33,151 nucleotides of DNA from a virus. Below the pieces are notes generated by a model, which worked only from the letters and a program-made list of their open reading frames with translations, did no database searches and was not told the DNA's origin. Both the position numbers and the translations under genes were made by a program. This document shows positions 19,923 to 28,257 of this stretch, piece by piece. The stretch is from positions 1 through 33,151 of the IMG/VR virus record IMGVR_UViG_3300045918_000091; one strand, given 5' to 3'. Numbering within the stretch: the stretch's first letter is position 1; each line of letters starts with the position of its first letter.

Positions 19923-20221
19923 GACTGGCTCCAATCAACATCGACATGCACGCGGATACGGTCAGGTCCGACCGTGGTCAAGGTGATCGCGGTGGCGGTG
20001 ATCTCCGGCTCGCAGACCGCCAGTGCGCCCGCGACGGCGCTGGGACTGATCCCCACGCCGGAGGCGTCGGTGATGCCGTAGGCGGGTGCAAGCGACCGCT
20101 CACCGCGCAGGCAGGCCAGGACGTGCCCCGCCAGTTCCGCGGCGGCACGGTTGGACTGGTCGTCAATCGTGACGGCGGCACCGGCGGAGTCCAGCCGCAT
20201 TGGGTGACTGATCATCTGCAC
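19919..20221 (-). CDS. gp25/gpW-family baseplate wedge protein
   Basis: A 100-residue protein from GTG at 20221, behind TAGGAG. It has the short lysozyme-like gp25 layout: HPMRLDSAGAAVTIDDQSNR, then LAGHVLACLRGERSLAPAYG, then a beta half (PEITATAITLTTVGPDRIRV). gp25 homologues nucleate sheath polymerisation and join the wedge to the tube/sheath. Its place between hub genes and the J-like protein is the canonical one for contractile systems. Confidence 0.82.
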   Translation of the reverse strand: MQMISHPMRLDSAGAAVTIDDQSNRAAAELAGHVLACLRGERSLAPAYGITDASGVGISPSAVAGALAVCEPEITATAITLTTVGPDRIRVHVDVDWSQS

Positions 20222-20229
20222 GGTGTCTC

Positions 20230-20439
20230 CTAGCCGACGATGCCGGTGACGATGAAGTCATTCGGGGTGTCCTCGATGACGCGGACCACGTCCCCCGCCT
20301 TGTAGGTGGAGAACTCCTGCGGGGACACCTTCGTGCGGTGGACGATCGCGGGCAGCGGACCGAGCTCGATGCCTGGCAGGATCGCCTGGATCATCACGTA
20401 GACCCCGTCGGTGTCGGTGCGGGTCACCATCCCGATCAC
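20230..20439 (-). CDS. Small OB-like baseplate protein
   Basis: A 69-residue protein from GTG at 20439, overlapping the hub stop. It is beta-rich (YVMIQAILPGIELGPLPAIV, GDVVRVIEDTPNDFIVTGIV), like the OB-fold portion of gp5/gpV spike proteins but far shorter. It could be the spike-linker between hub and puncturing tip, or a simplified spike. The assignment is based on position and strand pattern. Confidence 0.5.
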   Translation of the reverse strand: MIGMVTRTDTDGVYVMIQAILPGIELGPLPAIVHRTKVSPQEFSTYKAGDVVRVIEDTPNDFIVTGIVG

Positions 20440-21284
20440 GTCGTTGACCCCTTCTTCTTCGTCGGCGGGTGCGGCTGCGCCAGCGTCAACGTGACGGGGG
20501 AGAACCCGTCAGCGGTGATGTTCACCCCGTCAACGAGGTAGATCCCGTTGCGCCTGCCGTGGCCCGCGAGGTCGACCCGGTCCCACGGGCGGACCTTCAC
20601 CCCGTACCCGTAGGGCACGGTCAGGGTTCCCGTGGCGTAGTTGTCGGTGACGTCGGAGTCCTGCGTGATCTCCACGCTGATCGCGTCGGAGGTGGGGCTG
20701 GCGTGCCGGGTGACGGGCCACAGCCGCTGCCCCGTGGCGTGTCCCTGCCACGCCCAGTAGCGGGAGCCGAACCACAGCCGCCCACCCCACTCGCACCAGG
20801 AGAACTGCTGATCCCCGGCGAGGTTGCTGATCACGTCCAGTTCGGACTGCCGGTCGCTGCCGGATGACTGGGCGATGGTGCCCTGCTTCGCGGACGGCTG
20901 GCAGACCGCGATCCCGCCTGCGGACTGGACGCGCGAGGCGACCCACGCGGACGGGGACACCTTCTTCTCCGCGGACGCCTTGTAGGTGCGGCGCAGCCTG
21001 CGGGCAAGGGTGGAGCGGCAGTCGAAGGAGTGGATGATCGTGTCGTCAGCGCCCCAGGTGGACGTGATCGCGGCGACCTGCCACCCGTCACCCATCCACG
21101 TCACGGGTGTGCCGGGGACCGCCAGCGTCGACTTCGCGACCGTGCCGTTCAGGTCGGAGGCGGTGATCGTCAACTGCGCGACGGAGTCTGAGGAGCCGTC
21201 CAGCGTCAGCCCGGTCAGCACCTGCTCCAGGTCCGCGCCGAGCTTGGTGGTGCCTAGGCGCAGGGACGCGGTGTCGATCCTCAT
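20436..21284 (-). CDS. Baseplate hub protein (gpD/gp27-like)
   Basis: A 282-residue protein from ATG at 21284 (ATGA overlap). It shows the late-control-D style: DLEQVLTGLTLDGSSDSVAQ, LTITASDLNG, then helical KVSPSAWVASRVQSAGGIAV, SDRQSELDVISNLAGDQQFS, and VPYGYGVKVRPWDRVDLAGH near the end. Hub proteins form the ring that joins tail tube and spike. A Lys/Pro tail (PPTKKKGSTT) closes it. Position before the OB-like, gp25 and J-like genes agrees. Confidence 0.78.
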   Translation of the reverse strand: MRIDTASLRLGTTKLGADLEQVLTGLTLDGSSDSVAQLTITASDLNGTVAKSTLAVPGTPVTWMGDGWQVAAITSTWGADDTIIHSFDCRSTLARRLRRTYKASAEKKVSPSAWVASRVQSAGGIAVCQPSAKQGTIAQSSGSDRQSELDVISNLAGDQQFSWCEWGGRLWFGSRYWAWQGHATGQRLWPVTRHASPTSDAISVEITQDSDVTDNYATGTLTVPYGYGVKVRPWDRVDLAGHGRRNGIYLVDGVNITADGFSPVTLTLAQPHPPTKKKGSTT

Positions 21285-21463
21285 CGGTCGGATGGCTGCC
21301 GGGGCAGCAGGTCAGGCCGGCGGGTGCCGAGCCGTTGCGCGGCACGCACCTGCGGGGACCGGCGTGCCGGGGAAGCGGCCTCCGTATCGGACAGGCCACG
21401 GGGGGCGTCAGGTGCGGGGACACCCTCCGGTGAGATGTCAGCCCAGCCGTCAGGATCGGTCAT
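21281..21463 (-). CDS. 60-residue Pro/Arg-rich protein in the baseplate block
   Basis: ATG at 21463 overlaps the previous stop, and its own stop overlaps the hub start, so the frame is well fixed. It is low-complexity at first (DISPEGVPAPDAPRGL), then basic (VRAAQRLGTRRPDLLPRQPS). The end faintly recalls the LysM tail found in contractile-tail wedge proteins, but is too short for a full LysM domain. It may be a degenerate remnant or a linker. Confidence 0.5.
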   Translation of the reverse strand: MTDPDGWADISPEGVPAPDAPRGLSDTEAASPARRSPQVRAAQRLGTRRPDLLPRQPSDR

Positions 21464-21939
21464 CGCTTCGGCTTCTTCCCGACAGGGCCGACAGCGACGG
21501 AGGCGTCGGACGCGGAACGCAGGGAGATGACGACGTCGACGGCGCACGCCTGCCCGTCCGGTGCCCAGTCCGTCTCGTTGGCGCCGGCCTCAGCGACGCG
21601 CCACGTGCCACGGTCGGACTCCCCGAGCATCAACTGGACGACGGGTTTCGCGGCAGCCAGTGCGCGGATCGCGGCCAGCTGCTTGCCGACGGACTCCAGC
21701 ACGTCACCGGAGTTGAGGGTGAACGCGATACGGACCGACGGCAGCGGGTCGGATGAGCGGGACAGGATCGGCGCACGTCCAGGGCGCTCGGTCTCCGCCC
21801 AGTTCGCAGCCCAGCCGGAGTATTCGATCTCGTCCGGCCACCACGGCAGGACCAGCGGCGGCATTCCGGAGCTCAGGAGGCGGGCCATCTGGCCTTCCCG
21901 TGCGGCGCGCCCACTGAGGACCACGGTTGCCCCGGCCAT
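21460..21939 (-). CDS. gp53/Afp7-like baseplate protein
   Basis: A 159-residue protein from ATG at 21939, sharing one base with the tape-measure stop. The pattern WWPDEIEYSGWAANWAETE, then RIAFTLNSGDVLESVGKQLA, AAKPVVQLMLGESDRGTWRV and ACAVDVVISLRSA resembles the N-terminal domain of LysM-type tail proteins that follow the tape measure in contractile systems. The usual C-terminal LysM is absent, and the next small ORF occupies its place. A role in closing the baseplate around the tube is likely. Confidence 0.6.
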   Translation of the reverse strand: MAGATVVLSGRAAREGQMARLLSSGMPPLVLPWWPDEIEYSGWAANWAETERPGRAPILSRSSDPLPSVRIAFTLNSGDVLESVGKQLAAIRALAAAKPVVQLMLGESDRGTWRVAEAGANETDWAPDGQACAVDVVISLRSASDASVAVGPVGKKPKR

Positions 21940-24050
21940 CAGCGTGTCCCTGCCGTGCGTGCCTTGCGGTCGCGCTCCTGCTGGCGTGCGACACGGGCGA
22001 GGGTGAGGTCGAGGTCCATCTGCGTCTGCGGGTACACGTGCAGCGTCCCGACGAGCGGTCCGTCACGGCCCACGGTGGAGGCAGGCAGCGTGATGCGGGG
22101 GGCATTGACGATAGACGGCAGGGTCGGGGTCCGGTCGGCGACGTTCAGCCTGCCGAGGGTGTCGTAGCCGAGCGCCCTGGCCGCAGCGGCGCGGATCACG
22201 TACTCGCCATTGCTGACCATCACGGGGATCGAGTCGGAGGTGCCGGTGCCGGGACCGAACACGGGACCGCCTGCGGCACGCTTGTAGACGGGGGTGTCAC
22301 CCGTGCGGGCGATCGCCCCGGCGAGTCCGGCAAGTTGCGCCCGGACTAGGGCGATCTTGCTGAGCGCGCGGTCCAGTGGCCGGATCAGCGCCGTCTGCAT
22401 CGCGTCGGGGATCTTCGCGCCCGTGATGGCGCGCTTGAGTTGCGGATAGGTCTGGCGTAGCGAGTCCATCTGCTGCTTGGGCTTCTTGAACGTGCGGGCC
22501 AGCGCGTTCGCGGCACCGATCGCGTTCTCCGCGTTCTCACTCGTCGGCGTCTTGTTGAACGTGTCTAGGGCCGTGTTGTAGTCGCGGCGTGCCTTACGGC
22601 GGGCCATCGCTGCGTCAACGGCGTCCATCGCGGAGGCGACCCGCGTCAGGGCGCGCTCGGACGCGGTGGCCTGCAGCGCGACGTGACCCAGTGACCCGGC
22701 GAACTCATTCGTCGGGGCGATGGCCTGCTGCGCGGACAGGGCGGCACGACGGTAGGCATCGTCAGACTGCTCAACGGCCTGCGTGGCGTCCTCGGTGCTG
22801 TTCGTCACCCAGTTGATAGCGGTGCCGACCGCGAAGATCGACGGCACGAGCATCGGTGGGGCGAAGCTCTTGATCGCCGAGAGGAACCCGTCGACGGGGC
22901 CGGTGCTGGTGTTCGCGACGTCACCGACGCCCTTGATGCTCGTGACCACGGCGGCCAGTACCGCCACGACTGGCACCGCAACGCCTGGTCCGATTCCCAG
23001 CCCGATCGTCTTCAGCGAGGTATTGAACGCGATGAGCCGCGGGGTGGCGATCATCGCGGCGACACCGACAGCAGTGACCGCGAAGCCGACCTGCTGCAGC
23101 GGCTGCGGCAGCGCGGTGAGGTACCCGACGATGGGCTTCATCACCGTCACCATCGTCTGCAGCGCCGGCACCAGCGAGGCGCCGATGGTCTCCTTCAAGT
23201 TCTCGAAGTTCTGGTTGGCGATCGCGAGCTGCCCGGCGGTGGTCTGCCCGAACGCCACGCCGACGCCGCCGACCTGCCGCTCCAGGATCGCCATGATCGC
23301 GGAGTAGTCCGCAGCACGATCACCGCTGGCCTTGAAGTTGATACCCATCGACTTCAGGGCCTTCGCGTTGCCCAGCATCGCCTTGCCCATCGTGGACGCG
23401 GCGGAAGGCAGGTCTTGCCCGGTCGCAATCGCGTAGTCGGTGACCAGGGGCATCAGTTCCTGGATCTGCTTGCCCGTCAGGTCGAACCGTGCCAGCAGCG
23501 CCTCAGCGGACGCGAGGGCATCATCGTCGGTGCCTGTCAGGTTCATAATCGACGTGTTCAGGGCGTCGAAGGACTGCCTGGTGACGTCCTGGATCTTCGG
23601 GAAGCGGCCATACGCCTGCGTCAGCATGACCTGCTGCTTCTCAGCCTCCGCGAACGCCTGAATGGACTGCTTGGCGAGCAGCAGCATCGCGGCCCCTGCG
23701 ACAAGGCCGGCGTTGCGGATCGCCGTCGAATGCTTCGTGATCGTCTGCCCGAAGCGACCCACCGCGGTGGTGGCCCTGTCGGCCTCCGACCGGGTCTTAC
23801 GCAGGGCATCGTTGGCGATCTTGGACGCCTTCGCGGCCTCCCGCTGCTTCTCGGCGAGACGGTCGAACTCGTCACCGAGCCGCTTGACGTCCCTGGCCGC
23901 CTCCGGTGAACCCGTGGAGTCGAACACCTTCTGCGCCTTCTGGCGTTCCCTATTGAGGTCCGCCAGCGCCTTGTTCGCCTCCCGCAGTTTCGCGGACATC
24001 TCGTCTTTGGCGGTGAGCTTGACGGACAGTTCGTCGGCGAAACCGGCCAC
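21939..24050 (-). CDS. Tape measure protein
   Basis: A 703-residue protein from GTG at 24050, behind GAGGGGGAG. The N-terminus is coiled coil (LTAKDEMSAKLREANKALAD), the centre has the PhageMin_Tail signature (ARFDLTGKQIQELMPLV, ATGQDLPSAASTMGKAMLG, LKETIGASLVPALQTM) and hydrophobic stretches (LVAGAAMLLLA, AVPVVAVLAAVV), and the C-terminus is mixed. It sets tail length and is ejected with the DNA. By the usual 1.5 angstrom per residue rule, the tail would be near 100 nm. It follows the tail-chaperone pair, as expected. Confidence 0.92.
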   Translation of the reverse strand: MAGFADELSVKLTAKDEMSAKLREANKALADLNRERQKAQKVFDSTGSPEAARDVKRLGDEFDRLAEKQREAAKASKIANDALRKTRSEADRATTAVGRFGQTITKHSTAIRNAGLVAGAAMLLLAKQSIQAFAEAEKQQVMLTQAYGRFPKIQDVTRQSFDALNTSIMNLTGTDDDALASAEALLARFDLTGKQIQELMPLVTDYAIATGQDLPSAASTMGKAMLGNAKALKSMGINFKASGDRAADYSAIMAILERQVGGVGVAFGQTTAGQLAIANQNFENLKETIGASLVPALQTMVTVMKPIVGYLTALPQPLQQVGFAVTAVGVAAMIATPRLIAFNTSLKTIGLGIGPGVAVPVVAVLAAVVTSIKGVGDVANTSTGPVDGFLSAIKSFAPPMLVPSIFAVGTAINWVTNSTEDATQAVEQSDDAYRRAALSAQQAIAPTNEFAGSLGHVALQATASERALTRVASAMDAVDAAMARRKARRDYNTALDTFNKTPTSENAENAIGAANALARTFKKPKQQMDSLRQTYPQLKRAITGAKIPDAMQTALIRPLDRALSKIALVRAQLAGLAGAIARTGDTPVYKRAAGGPVFGPGTGTSDSIPVMVSNGEYVIRAAAARALGYDTLGRLNVADRTPTLPSIVNAPRITLPASTVGRDGPLVGTLHVYPQTQMDLDLTLARVARQQERDRKARTAGTR

Positions 24051-24051
24051 G

Positions 24052-24246
24052 TCACTCCCCCTCGCTCATGTCCGCGGCAGCGGACTCGTAGAACAGGCCC
24101 ATCAGTTGCAGGTCGGACTCCGGGCGGTCAGCCACGGTCACCGGATCCTGGTGGAACGCACGGGCGTACCGCTGAAGGAACGTAATCAGCGGGTGCTCGT
24201 GGTCGGGGTCATCCCCGCTCAACCAGCGTTCGTAGGGTCCGGGGCA
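24052..24246 (-). CDS. Tail assembly chaperone, -1 frameshift extension
   Basis: This frame (64 codons before the stop at 24052) has no start codon of its own at a suitable place. It overlaps the end of the chaperone gene and begins right after an in-frame stop at 24249-24247. It reads PYERWLSGDDPDHEHPLITF, then AFHQDPVTVADRPESDLQLM. Tail phages commonly make a longer chaperone by a -1 slip at this point, needed in a set ratio for tail assembly on the tape measure. No perfect XXXYYYZ heptamer is present; the C/G run CCCCGGACCC (24244-24235) is the best slip region. Confidence 0.65.
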   Translation of the reverse strand, partial: CPGPYERWLSGDDPDHEHPLITFLQRYARAFHQDPVTVADRPESDLQLMGLFYESAAADMSEGE

Positions 24247-24725
24247 TCATCGACCATCACGTCGTCACCCGTGCCGTACCCGGCCTCAGCCATCAGCTTC
24301 TCCGCGATCGCGGAGGTGATGCCATCTGACCCGTACAGGGCGCGGATCGCCTCGGACGGGCTTGTCGCGTCGAGCAGGGCCATCACGGCCCGGTCGCGGA
24401 CCGTCAGCGCGGTCCCCGACTCGTCGGTGACCTCCTCGCCCATGTTGGACAGGCCCACGTTGTACGCGGCGAGCACGGCGGCGTCGAAGTTGTACCGGGC
24501 CTTGCGCTTCGCTGCCTTCTCCGCACGGTCAAAGTACGGTGCCAGTTCGGCGCGGTCCAGCGGCAGGCGGTACGTGACCGTCCACTCCGGGCAGTCCGGA
24601 TGCGTGAACACCAGTACGCGCGCCTTGCGGGCAGCGATCTGTGCCTTGATCCGGTCGGCGAGGGAGCGCGACACGATCGCCGCGCCCTCCTCGTCACCCA
24701 CCGAGAAGTCGACGCTGTCGGACAT
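24219..24725 (-). CDS. Tail assembly chaperone (short form)
   Basis: A 168-residue protein. ATG at 24725 shares one base with the tube stop (TGATG); GTG at 24728 is possible. It is acidic and helical, with LADRIKAQIAARKARVLVFT, a small beta part (PDCPEWTVTYRLPLDRAELA) and AVMALLDATSPSEAIRALYG. Between tube and tape-measure genes this is the standard place for the chaperone that coats the tape measure during tail assembly. It ends PDPTNAG, and the alternate -1 frame continues past it. Confidence 0.8.
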   Translation of the reverse strand: MSDSVDFSVGDEEGAAIVSRSLADRIKAQIAARKARVLVFTHPDCPEWTVTYRLPLDRAELAPYFDRAEKAAKRKARYNFDAAVLAAYNVGLSNMGEEVTDESGTALTVRDRAVMALLDATSPSEAIRALYGSDGITSAIAEKLMAEAGYGTGDDVMVDDAPDPTNAG

Positions 24726-25138
24726 CACGCGCCGGCAGCGACGGACAGCACGACAGTCAGCACTGACTCGTCGGCGCTGTTCGCGTCCGAGCCGGTGCGT
24801 GACATCGACTGCACGACGTAGTTGTACGTCTTGGGGACACCCATCGGCACCCCGTCCGTACCGAGTGACGTCAGGGACAGCGTCCCGTTGTTGAAGAAGT
24901 CGGGGCGTGCCTCGAACTGGGTGACCAGTGCCGCGTCGCGCGCCTCATCCCAGATGCGGGTCACGGTGATGTCGTCGAACTCCAGGCGGCCACCGATCAC
25001 CTCCTGGGCGAAGTTCGCGGCGCGACGTCGCTTGGACACCGAGCGCGAGGCGTTGGGATCGGAGCACGTCTCCCAGTCGCCGGTCATGTTGGACAGCCCG
25101 ATGAGGGTGCGATCCTTGGTCAGAGTCGGTGAAGCCAT
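24725..25138 (-). CDS. Tail tube protein
   Basis: A 137-residue protein from ATG at 25138, behind GAGGAG. Predicted mostly beta: LTKDRTLIGLSNMTGDWETC, LEFDDITVTRIWDEARDAAL, FNNGTLSLTSLGTDGVPMG, ESVLTVVLSVAAG. Directly after the sheath gene and before the chaperones, this is the tube position in contractile phages. It stacks in hexameric rings to form the inner tube. Confidence 0.78.
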   Translation of the reverse strand: MASPTLTKDRTLIGLSNMTGDWETCSDPNASRSVSKRRRAANFAQEVIGGRLEFDDITVTRIWDEARDAALVTQFEARPDFFNNGTLSLTSLGTDGVPMGVPKTYNYVVQSMSRTGSDANSADESVLTVVLSVAAGA

Positions 25139-25164
25139 GTCTGTATCTCCTCGGGTGTCGTGTG

Positions 25165-26553
25165 CTAGAGGGTGACCGTGGCGTCGCCGACAGCGACGAT
25201 GAGGTCAACGAAGTCGATGGACTCCGTCAGGCGCAGACTCAGCTTCGCCTCGATGCGGTTGTCGGCCGGGGCGGTGCCGGTCGAAACGGAGACGGTGTAG
25301 CCGGGGTCGATCTCGCGGCCATCCGTCCCACTCCGCGGGAACAGGTACGTCCCCTTGTACTGGGCGAGCATCCCCGCGAGCTCTCCGGCGAGTTGCGCCT
25401 TGCGGGCACCGGACGCCGGGTAGCCGGTCGCCGACTCCAGGATCTCCTCGGCGGCTGACGTGACCGTGTTGACCAGGTCGCGGTACTGGCCGCCGATGAG
25501 GTTGTTGTTGCCACCGGGTGCCTTCACCATCGTGTAGGTGTACAGGCGGGTGTACGCGCCGACGGTGCGGATCACCGAGACGCGGGCCGTGTTCAGGGTG
25601 GCCCAGTCCGTCGAGTTGACCTGGTATTCGGGGGTCACGTCCACGATGGCGCGGGCGTACTCCAGTGGCATCGCCGATTCCCCGGCACCGACGCGCTGGG
25701 CTGCTGCCCGGACGCCTGCGACGAACCCGCACGGGTCGATCGTCTTGATGCCACCGGAACCGTCGGGCACGGTCACCCACGGGCCGACCAGGTCGAGGTA
25801 CTCGGAGTTGGTGTACGCCTTGATGGTGGTGGCGGCAGACGTGATGGTCGCCACCGTGGCACCGGAGGCAGCCGTGACCAGGCCGTGCCGCTTCATCGCG
25901 GCGCAGTGGGTGGCGAGGATCTGGCCGACCGTCCCGAAGGGCAGTCCGGGGATCGCGACGACGCCCGCACCGAAGTCTGAGGAGACCAGCGCGAGGCTGG
26001 TCGCCCAGGCGACGTTCGCGAAGTCGTCGGCGCCCGACGCCAGCGGGGTCGCACTGACTGGGCTCGACGGCAGGGTGCCGCTCGAGGTCACCACGATCCT
26101 GTTCGACTGGGCAGCGTTGAGGATCAACTCCGCCGCGGTCGCCCCGACGTAGGTCTCGGTGGCGCTTCCGGCAACGATGGTCAACGTGGTCGTCGAGGAC
26201 GCCCAGGCCGCCGTCCACCCGTTCGCGTGAGCGCCGGGGTCCTTCGCCGTGACCACGATCTTGCCCGTGTCCAGGCTGATCGTGGCCTTGACGGAGGTGG
26301 GACCGCTGGCGCGCTGGACGACGACCTCGGAGGCACCGCATCGCAATGCGAGCTGCGCGGAGTCGTACATCGCCGCCCCGCCGGTACGGGTTCCGTAGGT
26401 GGCCTCGTAGCCCGCCATCGACGTGATGACGGTCGGCTTCGTCGCAGGACCGGCCTGCGTCTGGCCGACGATGATGAACCGTCCACTCTTGGGCCCTGCG
26501 GCTGCCGGAGCGGACGGGGAGGTGCTGATGGTGCTGCTCACGCGGTCGCTCAC
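25165..26553 (-). CDS. Tail sheath protein
   Basis: A 462-residue protein from GTG at 26553, with GAGGAGACGCC upstream and a GTGA overlap. It has the sheath family layout: an N-terminal domain with FIIVGQTQAGPATKPTVITS, a beta domain (GKIVVTAKDPGAHANGWTAA), and a conserved C-terminal domain with VVAIPGLPFG, TVPDGSGGIKTIDPCGFVAG, NTARVSVIRTVGAYTRLYTY and a final strand bundle (ESIDFVDLIVAVGDATVTL). Its presence defines a contractile tail. Confidence 0.92.
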   Translation of the reverse strand: MSDRVSSTISTSPSAPAAAGPKSGRFIIVGQTQAGPATKPTVITSMAGYEATYGTRTGGAAMYDSAQLALRCGASEVVVQRASGPTSVKATISLDTGKIVVTAKDPGAHANGWTAAWASSTTTLTIVAGSATETYVGATAAELILNAAQSNRIVVTSSGTLPSSPVSATPLASGADDFANVAWATSLALVSSDFGAGVVAIPGLPFGTVGQILATHCAAMKRHGLVTAASGATVATITSAATTIKAYTNSEYLDLVGPWVTVPDGSGGIKTIDPCGFVAGVRAAAQRVGAGESAMPLEYARAIVDVTPEYQVNSTDWATLNTARVSVIRTVGAYTRLYTYTMVKAPGGNNNLIGGQYRDLVNTVTSAAEEILESATGYPASGARKAQLAGELAGMLAQYKGTYLFPRSGTDGREIDPGYTVSVSTGTAPADNRIEAKLSLRLTESIDFVDLIVAVGDATVTL

Positions 26554-26699
26554 GGCGTCTCCTCGGTATCAATGACAGCGTCGGCCTTCGCCGCGCCGGA
26601 CTTGCTGGGCTTGCGTGCGGGTGGTGCGGTTTCCTCAGCGTCGTCGGCAGGGACCTCAACGGCCCCGATGACGACCTCGGTGGTGCTCACTCGGGACAT
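26550..26699 (-). CDS. 49-residue acidic protein before the sheath gene
   Basis: ATG at 26699 follows TAGGAGACC, and its stop overlaps the sheath start (GTGA). A short beta strand (STTEVVIGAVEVP) leads into a disordered, charged tail (AEETAPPARKPSKSG). Small proteins of this type sit beside sheath or tail-terminator genes and may be minor structural factors. No family is recognised. Confidence 0.55.
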   Translation of the reverse strand: MSRVSTTEVVIGAVEVPADDAEETAPPARKPSKSGAAKADAVIDTEETP

Positions 26700-26707
26700 C
26701 TGGTCTC

Positions 26708-27298
26708 CTACTCGGGTAGTGCTTCGTCGGAATCAACAACGTCCACGGTCACGTCTGCCCCGATGAGGGCGGCCAGTGCCGTGGTCGGCATGAGGGTTTC
26801 AGTGGAACGGATGCGGACGTTGATGGTGCCGGCGGCCAGCGGGTTGCCCCGCAGCGTCTGCGCCGCGGCACCCGTGTCCTCCGTCGGCATCGGGGTCTGC
26901 AGAATCCAGGTGTCATCGTCCAGCCGTGCGGGCATGATCACGCACTCGCGCGCGGCGAGCATCAGCCGGTCGCGTTCAGCGGTGACGGTGACATCGTCCG
27001 CGAACTCGCTGTTCTCCACCGCGACCACGATCGTCACGTCGTAGTCCACGTCGAACACGGCGATCTCGCCCGCCGCTGACGCCTGGCGCCGGGTCATCCC
27101 CACTGTTGACGTGGAGGTGACGACCACGCACGGGTACATCGCGGGATCGTTCTGGGGCAGGTTGTCGGCGGCGATGTAGGTGGACGGGTCGAGTGGACCC
27201 TCCACCTCCAGGGCGAGCCGGATCATCTCCAGCCGTATCGGCATCCACGTCTGCAGGTAGTCCAGCAGAGTCGCCTTGATGTTCTCGTGGCCCTTCAT
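26708..27298 (-). CDS. Tail terminator / head-tail joining protein candidate
   Basis: A 196-residue protein from ATG at 27298 (ATGA overlap). N-terminal helices (IKATLLDYLQTWMPIRLEMI) are followed by a beta core (YPCVVVTSTSTVGMTRR, AVFDVDYDVTIVVAVENSEF) and GTINVRIRSTETLM. Position between the gpG-like and sheath genes matches tail-terminator proteins, which cap the tail before it joins the head. The assignment is by position and fold pattern. Confidence 0.6.
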   Translation of the reverse strand: MKGHENIKATLLDYLQTWMPIRLEMIRLALEVEGPLDPSTYIAADNLPQNDPAMYPCVVVTSTSTVGMTRRQASAAGEIAVFDVDYDVTIVVAVENSEFADDVTVTAERDRLMLAARECVIMPARLDDDTWILQTPMPTEDTGAAAQTLRGNPLAAGTINVRIRSTETLMPTTALAALIGADVTVDVVDSDEALPE

Positions 27299-27786
27299 GC
27301 CCCGATACCCATCACATCACTGAACGCACGTAGCAGCGCGGTCCGCTCAGCCGGGGAGAACCGGGGAACAGGGTTGCGCTGCGGCACGCCGTTGCCGTGC
27401 AGGTGGTATTTCGCGTACTCGATGACAGCGCCACGCTGCGGGCCGAGGATCACGAAGTGGGGACTGGACGATCGCGGGGTGGGGCTGGACACCTCATTAC
27501 GGAGCATCCCGGTGCGCACCAGCGGGGAAGAATCCCGGCCCATGCGGCGCTTGTCCATGATCGTCTCGTACTTCAGCGGGGCCCAGCGACCAAACGACGC
27601 GGTCGCGAACACCTTGCGCTGGCGCTCCGCCCACACCTGTCCGACGCCGTCCCACATCGGGGAGCAGTCCTCGGCCAAGTCGGCAAGCTCATCAAGGCGC
27701 GCCTCTAGGTTGCCGGCGGGGCCGCCCGCTGCCCGTGCTCGTGCGCGGGAACGGACCTTGGAGGCGTAGCGGGAACCTGCGCTCAT
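27295..27786 (-). CDS. Phage virion morphogenesis protein (Mu gpG-like)
   Basis: A 163-residue basic protein from ATG at 27786 with 4-base overlaps on both sides. The segment FGRWAPLKYETIMDKRRMGR followed by SSPLVRTGMLRNEVSS is the signature of the Mu gpG / P2 gpS family, used in tail completion and head-tail joining. Later, VIEYAKYHLHGNGVPQRNPV fits the family's ending. Its neighbours (connector, terminator) agree. Confidence 0.75.
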   Translation of the reverse strand: MSAGSRYASKVRSRARARAAGGPAGNLEARLDELADLAEDCSPMWDGVGQVWAERQRKVFATASFGRWAPLKYETIMDKRRMGRDSSPLVRTGMLRNEVSSPTPRSSSPHFVILGPQRGAVIEYAKYHLHGNGVPQRNPVPRFSPAERTALLRAFSDVMGIGA

Positions 27787-28190
27787 GCCCAGCCATCCAC
27801 GACTGCCAGCGCGGCAGCCTCCTGCTCGGCCTCACCGCGACCGACCATCCGAACGGTGCGAAGCCGGAGCCCCGTCAGGGACGCCAGAACATCACGCTCG
27901 TCGTCAGTCAGCAGCCGTACCGCACCGCCCGCGTAGTTCAGGCCCTCCGGCCCGGTGTACGACGTGCGCTGCTGCGGGTTCGTCAGCAGCCGACCGGCGA
28001 CACGCAACGCCACAAGCTTGGCAGCCAGCGGCGCATCGGCGTCGGTCCACACGTCGGCGCCGGGGACGAGGGAGACGACCAGGGCGGACGCCATGTCGCA
28101 GCACTGCTGCGCGGACTGCGTGTGGAAATCGCTGAACGTCGTCGTCTGCTGCAGGTGCAACTGCAGTTCGGCGATGGTGATGATGCTCAT
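27783..28190 (-). CDS. Head-tail connector protein
   Basis: A 135-residue protein from ATG at 28190, behind TGGAG. It is helical (ITIAELQLHLQQTTTFSDFH, APLAAKLVALRVAGRLLTNP), then GPEGLNYAGGAVRLLTDDER with a C-terminal Ala-rich helix. This is the gp6/gp15-like adaptor style, directly after the capsid gene. It would bind under the portal ring. No family-defining motif, so the role is by position. Confidence 0.65.
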   Translation of the reverse strand: MSIITIAELQLHLQQTTTFSDFHTQSAQQCCDMASALVVSLVPGADVWTDADAPLAAKLVALRVAGRLLTNPQQRTSYTGPEGLNYAGGAVRLLTDDERDVLASLTGLRLRTVRMVGRGEAEQEAAALAVVDGWA

Positions 28191-28221
28191 CGACTGCTCC
28201 AGACGTAGGTGGGTTCGGGGT

Positions 28222-28257
28222 GTGCCGGGGGCGTCTGGCTGATGACGCCCCCGGCAC
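28222..28257 (-). terminator. Strong hairpin after the capsid gene
   Basis: GTGCCGGGGGCGTC (28222-28235) pairs perfectly with GACGCCCCCGGCAC (28244-28257) over an 8-base loop. It lies in the 75-base gap, 9 bases past the capsid stop. It should reduce read-through into tail genes or stabilise the capsid message. Confidence 0.75.

Noticed and set aside
23662-24894. A 410-codon open frame on the plus strand
   Set aside because: It is antisense to the tape-measure N-terminus, tail chaperone and tube genes, which are clearly real and have good ribosome sites.
25205-26659. A 484-codon minus-strand frame overlapping the sheath
   Set aside because: It is Arg/Pro/His-rich shadow translation of the sheath gene in another frame. 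The sheath reading has family motifs and a proper start.
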